Virus record (IMG/VR): IMGVR_UViG_3300033156_000215
Location: 1 to 64,000 of that record
Direction: 5' to 3' (one strand)
DNA: 64,000 nt
From: a virus
Shown here one piece after another: positions 55,028 through 63,498 of the stretch. Position 1 is the stretch's first letter. Every line of letters starts with the position of its first letter. The notes under the pieces are model-generated. The model saw only the letters and a program-made list of their open reading frames with translations, ran no database searches and was not told where the DNA came from. A program made the position numbers and the translations under genes.

Positions 55028-55159
55028 ATGGACAGATTGAGAATGTCCAAAGTTAAACGAAGAATAAACCAAAAATACTGGAAAAATAAAGGCCAGGTCA
55101 GGGAAACTTTTGTTTCTTTTGGCCTGGCTTTTGTTTTAACTAAAAGGAGAGAAAAATGA
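55028..55159 (+). CDS. Possible 43-aa basic leader peptide
   Basis: ATG at 55028 lies within a few bases of the expected transcript start, so it would be nearly leaderless. It reads through the terminator-like hairpin and ends in an ATGA overlap with the next gene. Very basic (MSKVKRRINQKYWKNK). It could be a coupling leader ORF or chance. Confidence 0.3.
   Translation: MDRLRMSKVKRRINQKYWKNKGQVRETFVSFGLAFVLTKRREK
55088..55136 (+). terminator. Terminator/attenuator in the operon leader
   Basis: AAAGGCCAGG (55088-55097) pairs with CCTGGCTTTT (55123-55132) around an inner GAAAC/GTTTC hairpin, followed by GTTTT. Lies between the promoter at 54990 and the first gene at 55156, so expression may need antitermination. 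Confidence 0.55.
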
Positions 55160-55539
55160 GAGATAAACTTATCCGAAGAAAAGAAAACTACTTGTGCTTT
55201 GTGTCTAATAACAAGATCTATTTTATACATGCACGGTTAGGTGCATGGGAAATAGATATGCCTAGAAAGACAAGCAAGAATCCTAGGTACTGGATTCTTG
55301 ATACTAAAGAATTCGATACTCGTGATCTATATGAAGCTGTTCCCATAAAAGACGAGAATAAGTACTATTGTTCCCTTGTTTTCCCTACGTTCAAAAATAA
55401 CGTAGGAACACAAGGGATTTATTTTCAGCGTGCAGGGTCAATATGGGAAATAAAACCCAACCTTGACTTTACGCCAGAGGATCGTTTAGAATTAATAACA
55501 GTACATTCTTCTCTTACTAGGCAATTATCGTTTGCCTAG
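55156..55539 (+). CDS. First gene of the array operon, unknown (127 aa)
   Basis: AAAAGGAGAG precedes the ATG. Beta-rich with NKIYFIHARLGAWEI, a charged middle, and a second strand set (GIYFQRAGSIWEI). It resembles the paralogs in general style but lacks their two signatures. Flanked by terminator-like hairpins on both sides. Not recognised. Confidence 0.75.
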   Translation: MRDKLIRRKENYLCFVSNNKIYFIHARLGAWEIDMPRKTSKNPRYWILDTKEFDTRDLYEAVPIKDENKYYCSLVFPTFKNNVGTQGIYFQRAGSIWEIKPNLDFTPEDRLELITVHSSLTRQLSFA

Positions 55540-55566
55540 TTAGATAAAATAAACTTAGGCTATTCT

Positions 55567-55622
55567 AGGTTTACTGCGGCAACTAAAATGAAGGTTGCCG
55601 TGGTAAGCCTATTCCCTTTTTT
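55567..55622 (+). terminator. Strong terminator before the AAA+ gene
   Basis: AGGTTTACTGCGGCAAC pairs along 17 positions (some G-U) with GTTGCCGTGGTAAGCCT around a 10-base loop, then ATTCCCTTTTTT. No promoter is seen between it and 55679. Confidence 0.7.
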
Positions 55623-55678
55623 ATGAGGGAAATAAAGATAGCAAAAAACCAAACCAAACCAATTTAAGGAGTAAAGAG

Positions 55679-56719
55679 ATGAGACCGAAGGACGTGAAAA
55701 ACCTGCTGAAGAGTCTTTATCCAGACGGGCCGTGTGTTTTCTTAATCGGGGCATCGGGTGTTGGTAAGTCAGAAATTGTGAAACAAGTAGCTGATGAACT
55801 AGGTGTAGGATTTTGTGTTCTTGACATGATTCTCCAAGACGAGGTAGTGATGCATGGTATTCCAGATCTTAACCAAGATTGGTTAGAATGGAAACCATCA
55901 AAGGAGATTCCTTTCGAAGGAAATGATGCGTTCCCTGAAAATGGTATTTTGTTCCTCGACGAGTTTAATTGTGCTCGTAGAGGATTACAAACTCTCGGCT
56001 ACCAGCTTGCACTTGAAAGAAGAATAGGCAGCCATCGTCTGAAGAAAGGTTGGTATCCTGTTTTTGCAGGGAATAGGGTACAGGATCAAGGAGAAATTTT
56101 TGATGTTCCTGGCCCCCTGAAGAACAGGGTTCTTAAAGTTGACTTCACGGTCAACTTGCAAGACTGGCTGCAATATGCGATTAGCCACGATGTATCCGAT
56201 GAGATTATTGGATACATCATGTGGTCAGCTCAGGGCATCGAAGAAGGTGTTGATGTCTTGGGCAATCTTATCAATCTGGAGTTGGCTGATAAAGATTGGA
56301 ATTGGCCAACTCCGAGAGCTTGGGCAAGAAATGTTGATTTCTTGCTCAAGAAAGGTATTCGTAGTTTGGAGGCAATTGCTGGCTGCATTGGACAAGTTGC
56401 AGCCAGTGAATTTCTAGGTTACTTAGAAGTTGTTTCTAAGTTACCTAAAGTTGAGGATTTCTTGGCAGGTAAGGCTGAATTCCCAGCCGAACCACATCTG
56501 CAATATGCTCTGATTGCTAGCATGATTAAATATGCTAGTAATCAAGAACGTATTGACAAGGTTCTTTTGCGTGTCACTCAAGGTGATATCCCTGAAGAGT
56601 ATGCTGCTATGTTAATTCAGCAGATATGTTCTACGCATACTGCTGAATTCTTCGCCTCGCCTTACCAGATGGATGCTCTGGCTAAGGCGGGAGAAATCTT
56701 CATCGAGGAGGAAGACTAG
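55679..56719 (+). CDS. MoxR-type AAA+ ATPase (346 aa)
   Basis: LIGASGVGKSE (Walker A, about 22-32), GILFLDEFNCARR (Walker B plus Arg, about 88-100), an FAGNR sensor-1 region, then DVPGPLKNRVLKVDF (arginine-finger segment) and a helical lid. MoxR ATPases remodel or assemble protein complexes together with VWA proteins, and the next gene is such a partner, one base away. Starts after TTAAGGAG. Confidence 0.9.
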   Translation: MRPKDVKNLLKSLYPDGPCVFLIGASGVGKSEIVKQVADELGVGFCVLDMILQDEVVMHGIPDLNQDWLEWKPSKEIPFEGNDAFPENGILFLDEFNCARRGLQTLGYQLALERRIGSHRLKKGWYPVFAGNRVQDQGEIFDVPGPLKNRVLKVDFTVNLQDWLQYAISHDVSDEIIGYIMWSAQGIEEGVDVLGNLINLELADKDWNWPTPRAWARNVDFLLKKGIRSLEAIAGCIGQVAASEFLGYLEVVSKLPKVEDFLAGKAEFPAEPHLQYALIASMIKYASNQERIDKVLLRVTQGDIPEEYAAMLIQQICSTHTAEFFASPYQMDALAKAGEIFIEEED

Positions 56720-56720
56720 G

Positions 56721-57899
56721 ATGGACGAACAAAAGCTTTTTCGTAAGTTTCGCTCAGTAAGAGCGGAACTTATGTTGGAGAATCAGATGTTTGGGGCCGT
56801 AGTTATGCAGCTACGGCCCCAACTAGAACTAACCGATGAAGAATTTGTAGCATCGGTTAGTGGGGATGGAAAGTTGTCGTTAGGCAAGAGATTCTTTGAG
56901 TTTACAAAAGAGGAACAAAAAGGAATCCTTGCCCATGAAGTTCTTCATGTTGCTCTTTCTCACCTTGATAGGATGGGAAAAAGCAATATGGAGTTGTGGA
57001 ACATTGCAGCGGATCTTGTAGTTAATGATTTGCTGTTGAGTTCCAATTTCCAACTCCCAAAAGAAGGACTTTTTGATAGAGATTTATCAAGAAGTCCTGA
57101 AGGGAAGTTATTAAGCGTAGAAAAAGTTTACAAGACCTTGACTGATAAAGTAAAACAGTTTCAGCAAGGTCAAGGTAACAGTAATCAACAGCAAAATTCT
57201 GATGGTTCATCTGGTGATGGTTTTGACCAGATGAGTCAAAAAAGGTTCGATAAGCATATCCCTGGAAAAGGGGAATCTTCCTCTTTTTCAGAAACAATCA
57301 AGAGGATTGTATCGGGCTTTTCTAGTATGCCTGGCACAATGCCAGGTGAAATGCAAGAGTATCTGAAGGAAAGTCTTGCGCCAAAGCTAGATTGGCGTGA
57401 GCTTCTCCGACGTTATCTTCAGAAAGTAACTGAGGATAACGTAAACTGGAGAAAGAGAAAAGAGTTCCTTAGAAACTTTGGTTATTTCCCGACACTAGAA
57501 ACAGAGGATAAAGTAAATGTTATCTTCTGTATAGACGTATCGGGAAGCATATCTCCAGAGGATTTACAGAAGTTCTATTCTGAAATCCTCGGAGTTATCA
57601 GAGCTGTACAATTGTCCAAAGTTACAGTTGTACAGTTTGATACTGAAATAACAAACGTAGAAGAAATTAGTTCTAGTTCTTCCCTGCAAGAAATAAAAAT
57701 TGTAGGGAGAGGTGGAACTGACTTTGCTTGTCTGGAAAATATTTCAGACAAGATTAGCAAGAAAGCGGACGTGGTTATTCTCATGTCCGATTTCTACGCT
57801 AATAGTCTTGATACTTACATCGCTGACGAAATGATCTATTTAGTAGTAGATAATGATGATTTCGATAGCGGTGTGTACAAGACAATACATTTAGATTAA
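56721..57899 (+). CDS. VWA-domain protein with metallopeptidase-like N-terminus, DUF2201-like (392 aa)
   Basis: HEVLHVALSH (about 74-83) is a zinc HExxH motif inside a helical N-terminal domain; the C-terminal VWA domain shows FCIDVSGSIS (MIDAS) and GRGGTDF. A Gln/Asn/Ser-rich linker is at about 150-180. Start 56721 after GAGGAGG; a longer frame lies in the ATPase gene. Pairs with the MoxR protein as in known MoxR-VWA modules. Confidence 0.9.
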   Translation: MDEQKLFRKFRSVRAELMLENQMFGAVVMQLRPQLELTDEEFVASVSGDGKLSLGKRFFEFTKEEQKGILAHEVLHVALSHLDRMGKSNMELWNIAADLVVNDLLLSSNFQLPKEGLFDRDLSRSPEGKLLSVEKVYKTLTDKVKQFQQGQGNSNQQQNSDGSSGDGFDQMSQKRFDKHIPGKGESSSFSETIKRIVSGFSSMPGTMPGEMQEYLKESLAPKLDWRELLRRYLQKVTEDNVNWRKRKEFLRNFGYFPTLETEDKVNVIFCIDVSGSISPEDLQKFYSEILGVIRAVQLSKVTVVQFDTEITNVEEISSSSSLQEIKIVGRGGTDFACLENISDKISKKADVVILMSDFYANSLDTYIADEMIYLVVDNDDFDSGVYKTIHLD

Positions 57900-57917
57900 T
57901 CTGAAGGAAGGTGATAC

Positions 57918-58712
57918 ATGTCGATTGAACCAATCTTGACGGTGAAGAACAAGAGAATAATCATTATCCATCCAAAAGAGTCGCTGAGAGTAGACATATT
58001 AGAAGAATTCCAAGATAAAGCTGCTTCTTATCTTGGTAAACTTAGAGAATGCACTGCTATTAAGGTACCTTACTTGTCTGACTTGTCAGATGTTGTTCTC
58101 GTAGATGATAGTATTGCCTATTTCGAAAAAGTAGGTAATACTATCGTAGATAAGCAAGGAAACATAGCAGGCTTGCTCGTTAATCAAACTCGTGAAGTAG
58201 TTTCTACTATAGACAATGACGATGCAGCCGATCAGCTGTTTGACATTGTTTACGAGTTTAAGTATACATTACGTAATATTGATAATGCTCCAAAAGATAT
58301 GAAGTTGGAGCAAGTATTGGGATGTACAAAGACGAATCCTGTCGTACAGACTAATTTAGGTCTGTACGTAAATTACATGCTGTTTGACAATTCTCTGAAG
58401 AACTTGATTCTTTCTCCTTTTTTCAAGAAGCTCGATTTCTACCTTTTCCCTGTATTTGCATTAGGAAAAGAAGTAGAAATTTCTGAAGAGGAAGATGCCC
58501 TCTTTAATTGCAACAAAGTGATGTTCAAAGAAATTCACACTTTGTTGCAAGCTTTGGAAGAGAAAAGAGAGGTAATAGTCAAAGTTTACAACAAAGCAGG
58601 AGTTTTAATAAACAGAGAATTAATCTATACAAGGATAAGACCCAGTAGGGTTATTCATCCTACTTTTCTCTCTAGCTTTGGCCCTACATGGGTTCACTAT
58701 CTAATTAGATGA
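57918..58712 (+). CDS. Array paralog, short subfamily 1 (264 aa)
   Basis: GAAGGAGGT-like leader (GAAGGAAGGTG). Signatures: YFEKVGNTIVDKQGNIAGLL (about 72-92), NLGLYVNYMLFDNSLKNLI, then SPFFKKLDFYLFPVFALGKE (about 175-195), a helical segment, and a C-terminal RELIYTRIRPSRV turn plus final strand. No known domain, signal or membrane helix. First member directly after the VWA gene. Confidence 0.85.
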   Translation: MSIEPILTVKNKRIIIIHPKESLRVDILEEFQDKAASYLGKLRECTAIKVPYLSDLSDVVLVDDSIAYFEKVGNTIVDKQGNIAGLLVNQTREVVSTIDNDDAADQLFDIVYEFKYTLRNIDNAPKDMKLEQVLGCTKTNPVVQTNLGLYVNYMLFDNSLKNLILSPFFKKLDFYLFPVFALGKEVEISEEEDALFNCNKVMFKEIHTLLQALEEKREVIVKVYNKAGVLINRELIYTRIRPSRVIHPTFLSSFGPTWVHYLIR

Positions 58713-58744
58713 ACAAGACGATACATTTAGATTAGGAGGAAACA

Positions 58745-59545
58745 ATGAGAGATCTGGTAATTCAGAACGGACGTATTCTTGTTAAAGGTAAAAATAACTA
58801 TATAGATCTCTTCGAATCCTATGGGGAGCATGCTTGGCAAAAGTTAAGACTTGTAAAGCATACTTCTGGAGAAAGTTTGCCAAGGCTTAATGATATCAAA
58901 GATCTGGTATTGGTAGACTACGATGACGTCTTCTACGAAAAAGTAGGAAACAAGATAATGAATAAGTACGGTGAAACTGTAGGCATTATTCAGGATAACC
59001 GTGCTTTTGTTTTTCTCTTTGACAGACCAGAGGAAAGGCATATTTCAGATGCATTAGCTTTCTTCAAAGTTGATGCAATCACTATAGGAGTAACGAAAAA
59101 GGTACATCCTATAGAAATAGTGGGAATGCAGAAAGATCTAAGCAGGCCGATAATAAGGACAGACTACGGCTTGTATATAAATAAAATGTTCTTTGATGAA
59201 AAGTGGGAGAGTACTCTATGCTCTCCCATTTTCCAGAGGTTTGAATTTTATCTCTTTCCTGTAATTGCTTTAGGTGAAGAGGTTGATATCTCTGACAATG
59301 AGGAACGACTTTTTTATAACGCTAGGTTGAGATTGAGCGTGCTGGAATCCTTGATTAAAGCTTTTGAAAATGGAAAAGAAGTTATTGGTAGGTTGCACTG
59401 GAAGAGCTATGATCCTTTAGTTCTTGATGAGCATTATCGAAAACTGATTTACACGAAAATAAAACCTAGGCTTGAAGTCGAAGTTCTTTACGAAGGTATT
59501 GTGTCTACGTGGTATTTAGAATACTATATAAAAGATGAATTCTAG
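58745..59545 (+). CDS. Array paralog, short subfamily 2 (266 aa)
   Basis: Same plan as the preceding gene: YEKVGNKIMNKYGETVGII, YGLYINKMFFDEKWESTLCS, SPIFQRFEFYLFPVIALGEE, RKLIYTKIKP. TTAGGAGG leader. Function unknown. Confidence 0.85.
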   Translation: MRDLVIQNGRILVKGKNNYIDLFESYGEHAWQKLRLVKHTSGESLPRLNDIKDLVLVDYDDVFYEKVGNKIMNKYGETVGIIQDNRAFVFLFDRPEERHISDALAFFKVDAITIGVTKKVHPIEIVGMQKDLSRPIIRTDYGLYINKMFFDEKWESTLCSPIFQRFEFYLFPVIALGEEVDISDNEERLFYNARLRLSVLESLIKAFENGKEVIGRLHWKSYDPLVLDEHYRKLIYTKIKPRLEVEVLYEGIVSTWYLEYYIKDEF

Positions 59546-59639
59546 TCAAATTGGCCCCGCTCCTTTGCTTTATCTAATCAAAGAGTATAAGTTGTCTAAT
59601 AAGACAGCAGAAAAAGACGAGAAGGAGACAGATTAAACA

Positions 59640-60419
59640 ATGGCTATGTGGGAAGTAATAAACGAAAGGTTGTATGTCAAGGATCCAGAAACTGGACACA
59701 AGTCTGATGAAGCTAAAAAAGATAAGCCTTTCGACGATCTCAATTTCTGGCTTCCTGTCTACGGATATGAGAAAATAACTTATGATTCCCTGCCAGAAAA
59801 GGTTGTCCTGTTAGATCGTGATGGACAGTTCTTTAAGAAAAACGGAGAGTATATTGAGAATCGAGAAGGAAAGAAGATTGCTTGTCGTATCGGTGATTTA
59901 CATTTTAGCTTTCTAACTGATGATTGGGACGAAATAAGGTTAGGCTCAATCCTAAGAAGATTGAAGGGCTTGCTATATAACATCAGAAATGCACCTGAAG
60001 ATCTTGAGATTTATAGACTAGTTGGAAAAGAACGGTCGTACAAATTAATAGAGACCAACAAGGGAATCTTTGTAAACCGTTATCTCGTTGATTCTGAACA
60101 TCTAAAGTTGCTACAGTCTCCGATATTAGATAAGGTTGAGTTTTTTGAATTTCCTTTGTTTGTTAGCACAAGCGAAGGAAAGGTTTTCGAAGATCCACCA
60201 AAAGAATTGCAGCAATCTCATAACTTTATCAAGACAGTTTATGAATTTATAGACGCTTTAGAAAGTGGTCACAAGGTATATGTTTATTTAGGCTCAAGAA
60301 AGAAAAAACCTTTGGTATTGCGAAGGATAACATATACTGGAATAAAGTTGAACGGAACGATACCTGATATGTCGAAAAAAGTTATTGATCCTGTATATTT
60401 CGTTTATCTTATTGAGTAG
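59640..60419 (+). CDS. Array paralog, short subfamily 3 (259 aa)
   Basis: More divergent: FFKKNGEYIENREGKKIA, KGIFVNRYLVDSEHLKLL, SPILDKVEFFEFPLFVSTSE, RRITYTGIKLNGT. Preceded by a 94-base gap, the longest within this run, with AGAAGGAG about 12 bases before the ATG. Function unknown. Confidence 0.85.
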   Translation: MAMWEVINERLYVKDPETGHKSDEAKKDKPFDDLNFWLPVYGYEKITYDSLPEKVVLLDRDGQFFKKNGEYIENREGKKIACRIGDLHFSFLTDDWDEIRLGSILRRLKGLLYNIRNAPEDLEIYRLVGKERSYKLIETNKGIFVNRYLVDSEHLKLLQSPILDKVEFFEFPLFVSTSEGKVFEDPPKELQQSHNFIKTVYEFIDALESGHKVYVYLGSRKKKPLVLRRITYTGIKLNGTIPDMSKKVIDPVYFVYLIE

Positions 60420-60439
60420 TAAAGAAGGGGAATATCCGA

Positions 60440-61243
60440 ATGAACAATTCAAGATATTTTGTGGAGGATGGAAGACTTAAAAGCGTAAATCCCTGGGACG
60501 GAAAGATTGTAGATGTGCTGAGACATAGTAACAGAAAACCTTACATATATTTCGCATCCGTCTCAAACAGAACAGGCGAAGATCCACCTTACTTTTTCGA
60601 TTTACCTGACTTTGTTATCTATGAAGACGGAGTCAGAATTTTTAAGAAGATGGGAAACAATATTGTAGATAGGAAAGAGAATGTGATAGCACTAGGCGAT
60701 CGTGATCTAGGCGCTGCCTATTGCATAGTAGAAACTAAAATCGGAACCACAATCCTCGACGATACTTTGTCTGCACTTGGAGTTGATCTTAATTGCTTGT
60801 ACTCAGTAGAGAAAATAAAGCTGGAGAAGATTTTGGGTTACTATGGAAGATACTTTCCAATACTCCAGACAGATCATGGGATTTTTGCAGATCAATTGTT
60901 CTTCGACAACTCTCTAAAAGAGATAATCTGTTCTCCAATGCTGAACAAGACAGACTTTGTGATTTTCCCTGTCTTTGCTTTAGGAAAAGAGTATTCGTTA
61001 ACAAAAGAAGAAGAAAAGAAGCTTACTTGTCAGAGAGTGACAGGTAAATTTATTTACAGTCTAATTGAGTTTTGTAAGCAGAACGATTCAAAGATTTTGG
61101 TACAAAGATGGAATACCTTGCAGATGGACTGTATATATCGAGAATTGGTTTTTACTGGAATTGAACCAAAAGCTGAGTTACTCGATGCAGTCTTCAGTTC
61201 GTCTCCGAACGGCTATATTACTTTTGTAGTCGTAGACAGATAA
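60440..61243 (+). CDS. Array paralog, short subfamily 4 (267 aa)
   Basis: IFKKMGNNIVDRKENVIALG, HGIFADQLFFDNSLKEIIC, SPMLNKTDFVIFPVFALGKE, RELVFTGIEPKAE. Leader AAGAAGGGG. The C-terminal FTGIEP turn links this short subfamily to the long one. Function unknown. Confidence 0.85.
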   Translation: MNNSRYFVEDGRLKSVNPWDGKIVDVLRHSNRKPYIYFASVSNRTGEDPPYFFDLPDFVIYEDGVRIFKKMGNNIVDRKENVIALGDRDLGAAYCIVETKIGTTILDDTLSALGVDLNCLYSVEKIKLEKILGYYGRYFPILQTDHGIFADQLFFDNSLKEIICSPMLNKTDFVIFPVFALGKEYSLTKEEEKKLTCQRVTGKFIYSLIEFCKQNDSKILVQRWNTLQMDCIYRELVFTGIEPKAELLDAVFSSSPNGYITFVVVDR

Positions 61244-61255
61244 TTAGGAGTAACG

Positions 61256-62347
61256 ATGAGATCAATACCATCTAGCGATAACAAGATGTATACGCTGCGT
61301 AGCTCAATGCTAGATATTATGGAACGAAAAGGAAACAGAATAAATCTAACTACGGTCATGCTTAACTATGGAAAAGTTGATAGCTATGGAAGAGTACTTT
61401 TCCCAGTCTTCAGCATAGATGTTGCTGAAGTAACTGAAGAAGAGAACAGAAGAATAATAACCTTTCTATCAGAACTATCTCCAGATATCCAGTCAGAACT
61501 ATATGATTTCTTACGTATAGGATTTTTTGAAGAAGTAAGGTATGGTTTAGAAATAGGAAATGTAAACCACGCAGCCTTGAAATCTAAATATAAGCCATTG
61601 CCAGATATAAGCTCTGTTGCAGATAGTCATTTATTGCTGATTCTCAACGCTTGCCGTATAGAAAACAAAAACTTAGAAAAGATGGTTTTTGAGGAAAAAC
61701 CTTTTACTGGAATAAATAAAAATATATTAGTTTTGAGAGATGTCTTAGTAGGCATAATCTCAAAAGAAAGGTGTGTTTTCGATAATCACGCTACTCTTAT
61801 CTACGATAAGATATGCGCTTGTCCTTTTATCTGGCATCTGACAGATTATTGTTCGAGCATTAGAGTTACACCCTTTCCTTATGAGATTCATGAAATAACA
61901 TATGATAAGCCTCCTTCGATTTTGGATAAAGCGTATCTTACTTTTGATACAGCTGTACATTACGTTGACTCGGATTCAGACTTTGCTATAGATTTTGGTG
62001 ATGTTGTCTTCACATCGAACTTCAGTTATTCAGGCAACGAGAGAAAGAAACTTGCCAATCCAGTGTTTATAAATTTACTAGCAAACCAAAAAACGTTTCT
62101 AGGGCCTTCGTTCATTCTGAAAGAGACGGATAAGAGTGCAAAAGAATTTAGTTGGAAAAGTGCAGACATTAGAAATTATAAATCTGGAATCAAGGCAGGT
62201 ATAAATTATGCCTTGGCTGAGAAAGATGGAAAGATGTATTATTTTTCTGGAGGTGTAGTATATGAAATAATTCCGACTGGAGTTCAACCAAACAAAATAG
62301 AATTCAAGTTCGCAGAAGATTGTTATTACGTTATAGAGTGTGGCTAA
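61256..62347 (+). CDS. Array paralog, long subfamily (363 aa)
   Basis: TTAGGAG, then TAACG, then ATG. N-terminal helical region, then EKPFTGINKNILVLRDVLVG (about 140-160), NPVFINLLANQKTFLGPSFI (about 265-285), and EIIPTGVQPNKI at the C-terminus. Its start region is complementary, bar one base, to the putative small RNA at 15314. Function unknown. Confidence 0.85.
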   Translation: MRSIPSSDNKMYTLRSSMLDIMERKGNRINLTTVMLNYGKVDSYGRVLFPVFSIDVAEVTEEENRRIITFLSELSPDIQSELYDFLRIGFFEEVRYGLEIGNVNHAALKSKYKPLPDISSVADSHLLLILNACRIENKNLEKMVFEEKPFTGINKNILVLRDVLVGIISKERCVFDNHATLIYDKICACPFIWHLTDYCSSIRVTPFPYEIHEITYDKPPSILDKAYLTFDTAVHYVDSDSDFAIDFGDVVFTSNFSYSGNERKKLANPVFINLLANQKTFLGPSFILKETDKSAKEFSWKSADIRNYKSGIKAGINYALAEKDGKMYYFSGGVVYEIIPTGVQPNKIEFKFAEDCYYVIECG

Positions 62348-62370
62348 GAATAAAGATAAGAGGATAAAAC

Positions 62371-63453
62371 ATGGAGCTAATGCAACGAAACGGAAAACAT
62401 CATTACTTGACCGATTCTTACTACATGATTTACTTTACTGAAGGAAATCTGGTCAAAAGAATATCTTATGATTTGACGGAACCACACATGGACAATGAAG
62501 GTTTTATGCGGTTTCCTGCCGAAAGTCGTGTACTGGCTAAAACAAGCAGAGTAAATTATGGAAGAAAGATTCTAATGCCTCCGTGTAATTACGGAGATAA
62601 AGCAACGCAAAGACATTTAGCTCAAGTACTGAAATTATCTCCGTATGAATCGTTTGTACGGACTGAAAAATACGAGGATCTTTTTACACGTGAAGTAAGC
62701 AACGAAAAACTGAATCTAAAGAATTTGAGTCTAGAAAAAACAGCCAAGGTATTAGTATCTATACGCTTGGATCGTATTACAGATCAGAAAAGGACTATTG
62801 TCTGCAAGAAGCCTTTTACTGGCGTTTACAATAACGTACTTATGATTGCTGATAAAATAATTGGAATTCTATATGGTAATTCTTTCTTTCTAGCTTATGG
62901 CATTTATCCGAAAGTAAAACTAGCAACAGAAGACGATCTATATCGTAGTTTTGTAAAAAGTGGGTACTACTGCAAAAAGATAATGCTGGCTGAATCGTTG
63001 ATGGAGAACTATGAAAAGAGAAAACCGGTTCTAATAAACAAAAATTACTTAGGTACACGTATATACGGTAAGTCTCACTATAATCTTGATTACATGATTG
63101 AACTTAGTGACAAGATATACACAGCTTTATTTAGCTATCCGAAATACGTAAAAGAAAGATTCAGCAATCCTTTGTTTGCCAAGCTACTTCAGAAACAAAA
63201 AGTTTTCCTTGGGCCTTCCTTTGTTCTCAAAGAAGTAGATCGGCCTTCAAAATTAAAATGGAAATATATAAAGCTTATAACGTTTGGATACGAATCCGCT
63301 ATTTATGAAAGGTGTGGATCCCTAGCTAGAGATGGAGAAAAACTTTATTATGATAATGATACGGGTACTTATGAAGTGATAGCGACTGGAATAGAACCAA
63401 GGATATTTAAGATTCACGAAAATGATTTTTGTTTTAGAGTCTATACTGGGTAA
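62371..63453 (+). CDS. Array paralog, long subfamily (360 aa)
   Basis: KKPFTGVYNNVLMIADKIIG (about 149-168), NPLFAKLLQKQKVFLGPSFV (about 268-288), EVIATGIEPRIF at the end. AGAGGA leader. Closest to the gene at 61256. Function unknown. Confidence 0.85.
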   Translation: MELMQRNGKHHYLTDSYYMIYFTEGNLVKRISYDLTEPHMDNEGFMRFPAESRVLAKTSRVNYGRKILMPPCNYGDKATQRHLAQVLKLSPYESFVRTEKYEDLFTREVSNEKLNLKNLSLEKTAKVLVSIRLDRITDQKRTIVCKKPFTGVYNNVLMIADKIIGILYGNSFFLAYGIYPKVKLATEDDLYRSFVKSGYYCKKIMLAESLMENYEKRKPVLINKNYLGTRIYGKSHYNLDYMIELSDKIYTALFSYPKYVKERFSNPLFAKLLQKQKVFLGPSFVLKEVDRPSKLKWKYIKLITFGYESAIYERCGSLARDGEKLYYDNDTGTYEVIATGIEPRIFKIHENDFCFRVYTG

Positions 63454-63498
63454 GTCAGATCAAAACGTTAAGAATTTTAGAGTTGGAGAATAGTTAGG

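Noticed and set aside
54836-55159. A 107-codon rightward frame through the second hub
   Set aside because: It runs across an arm, a stem-loop and the consensus promoter, so only its last 43 codons could be in the operon transcript.
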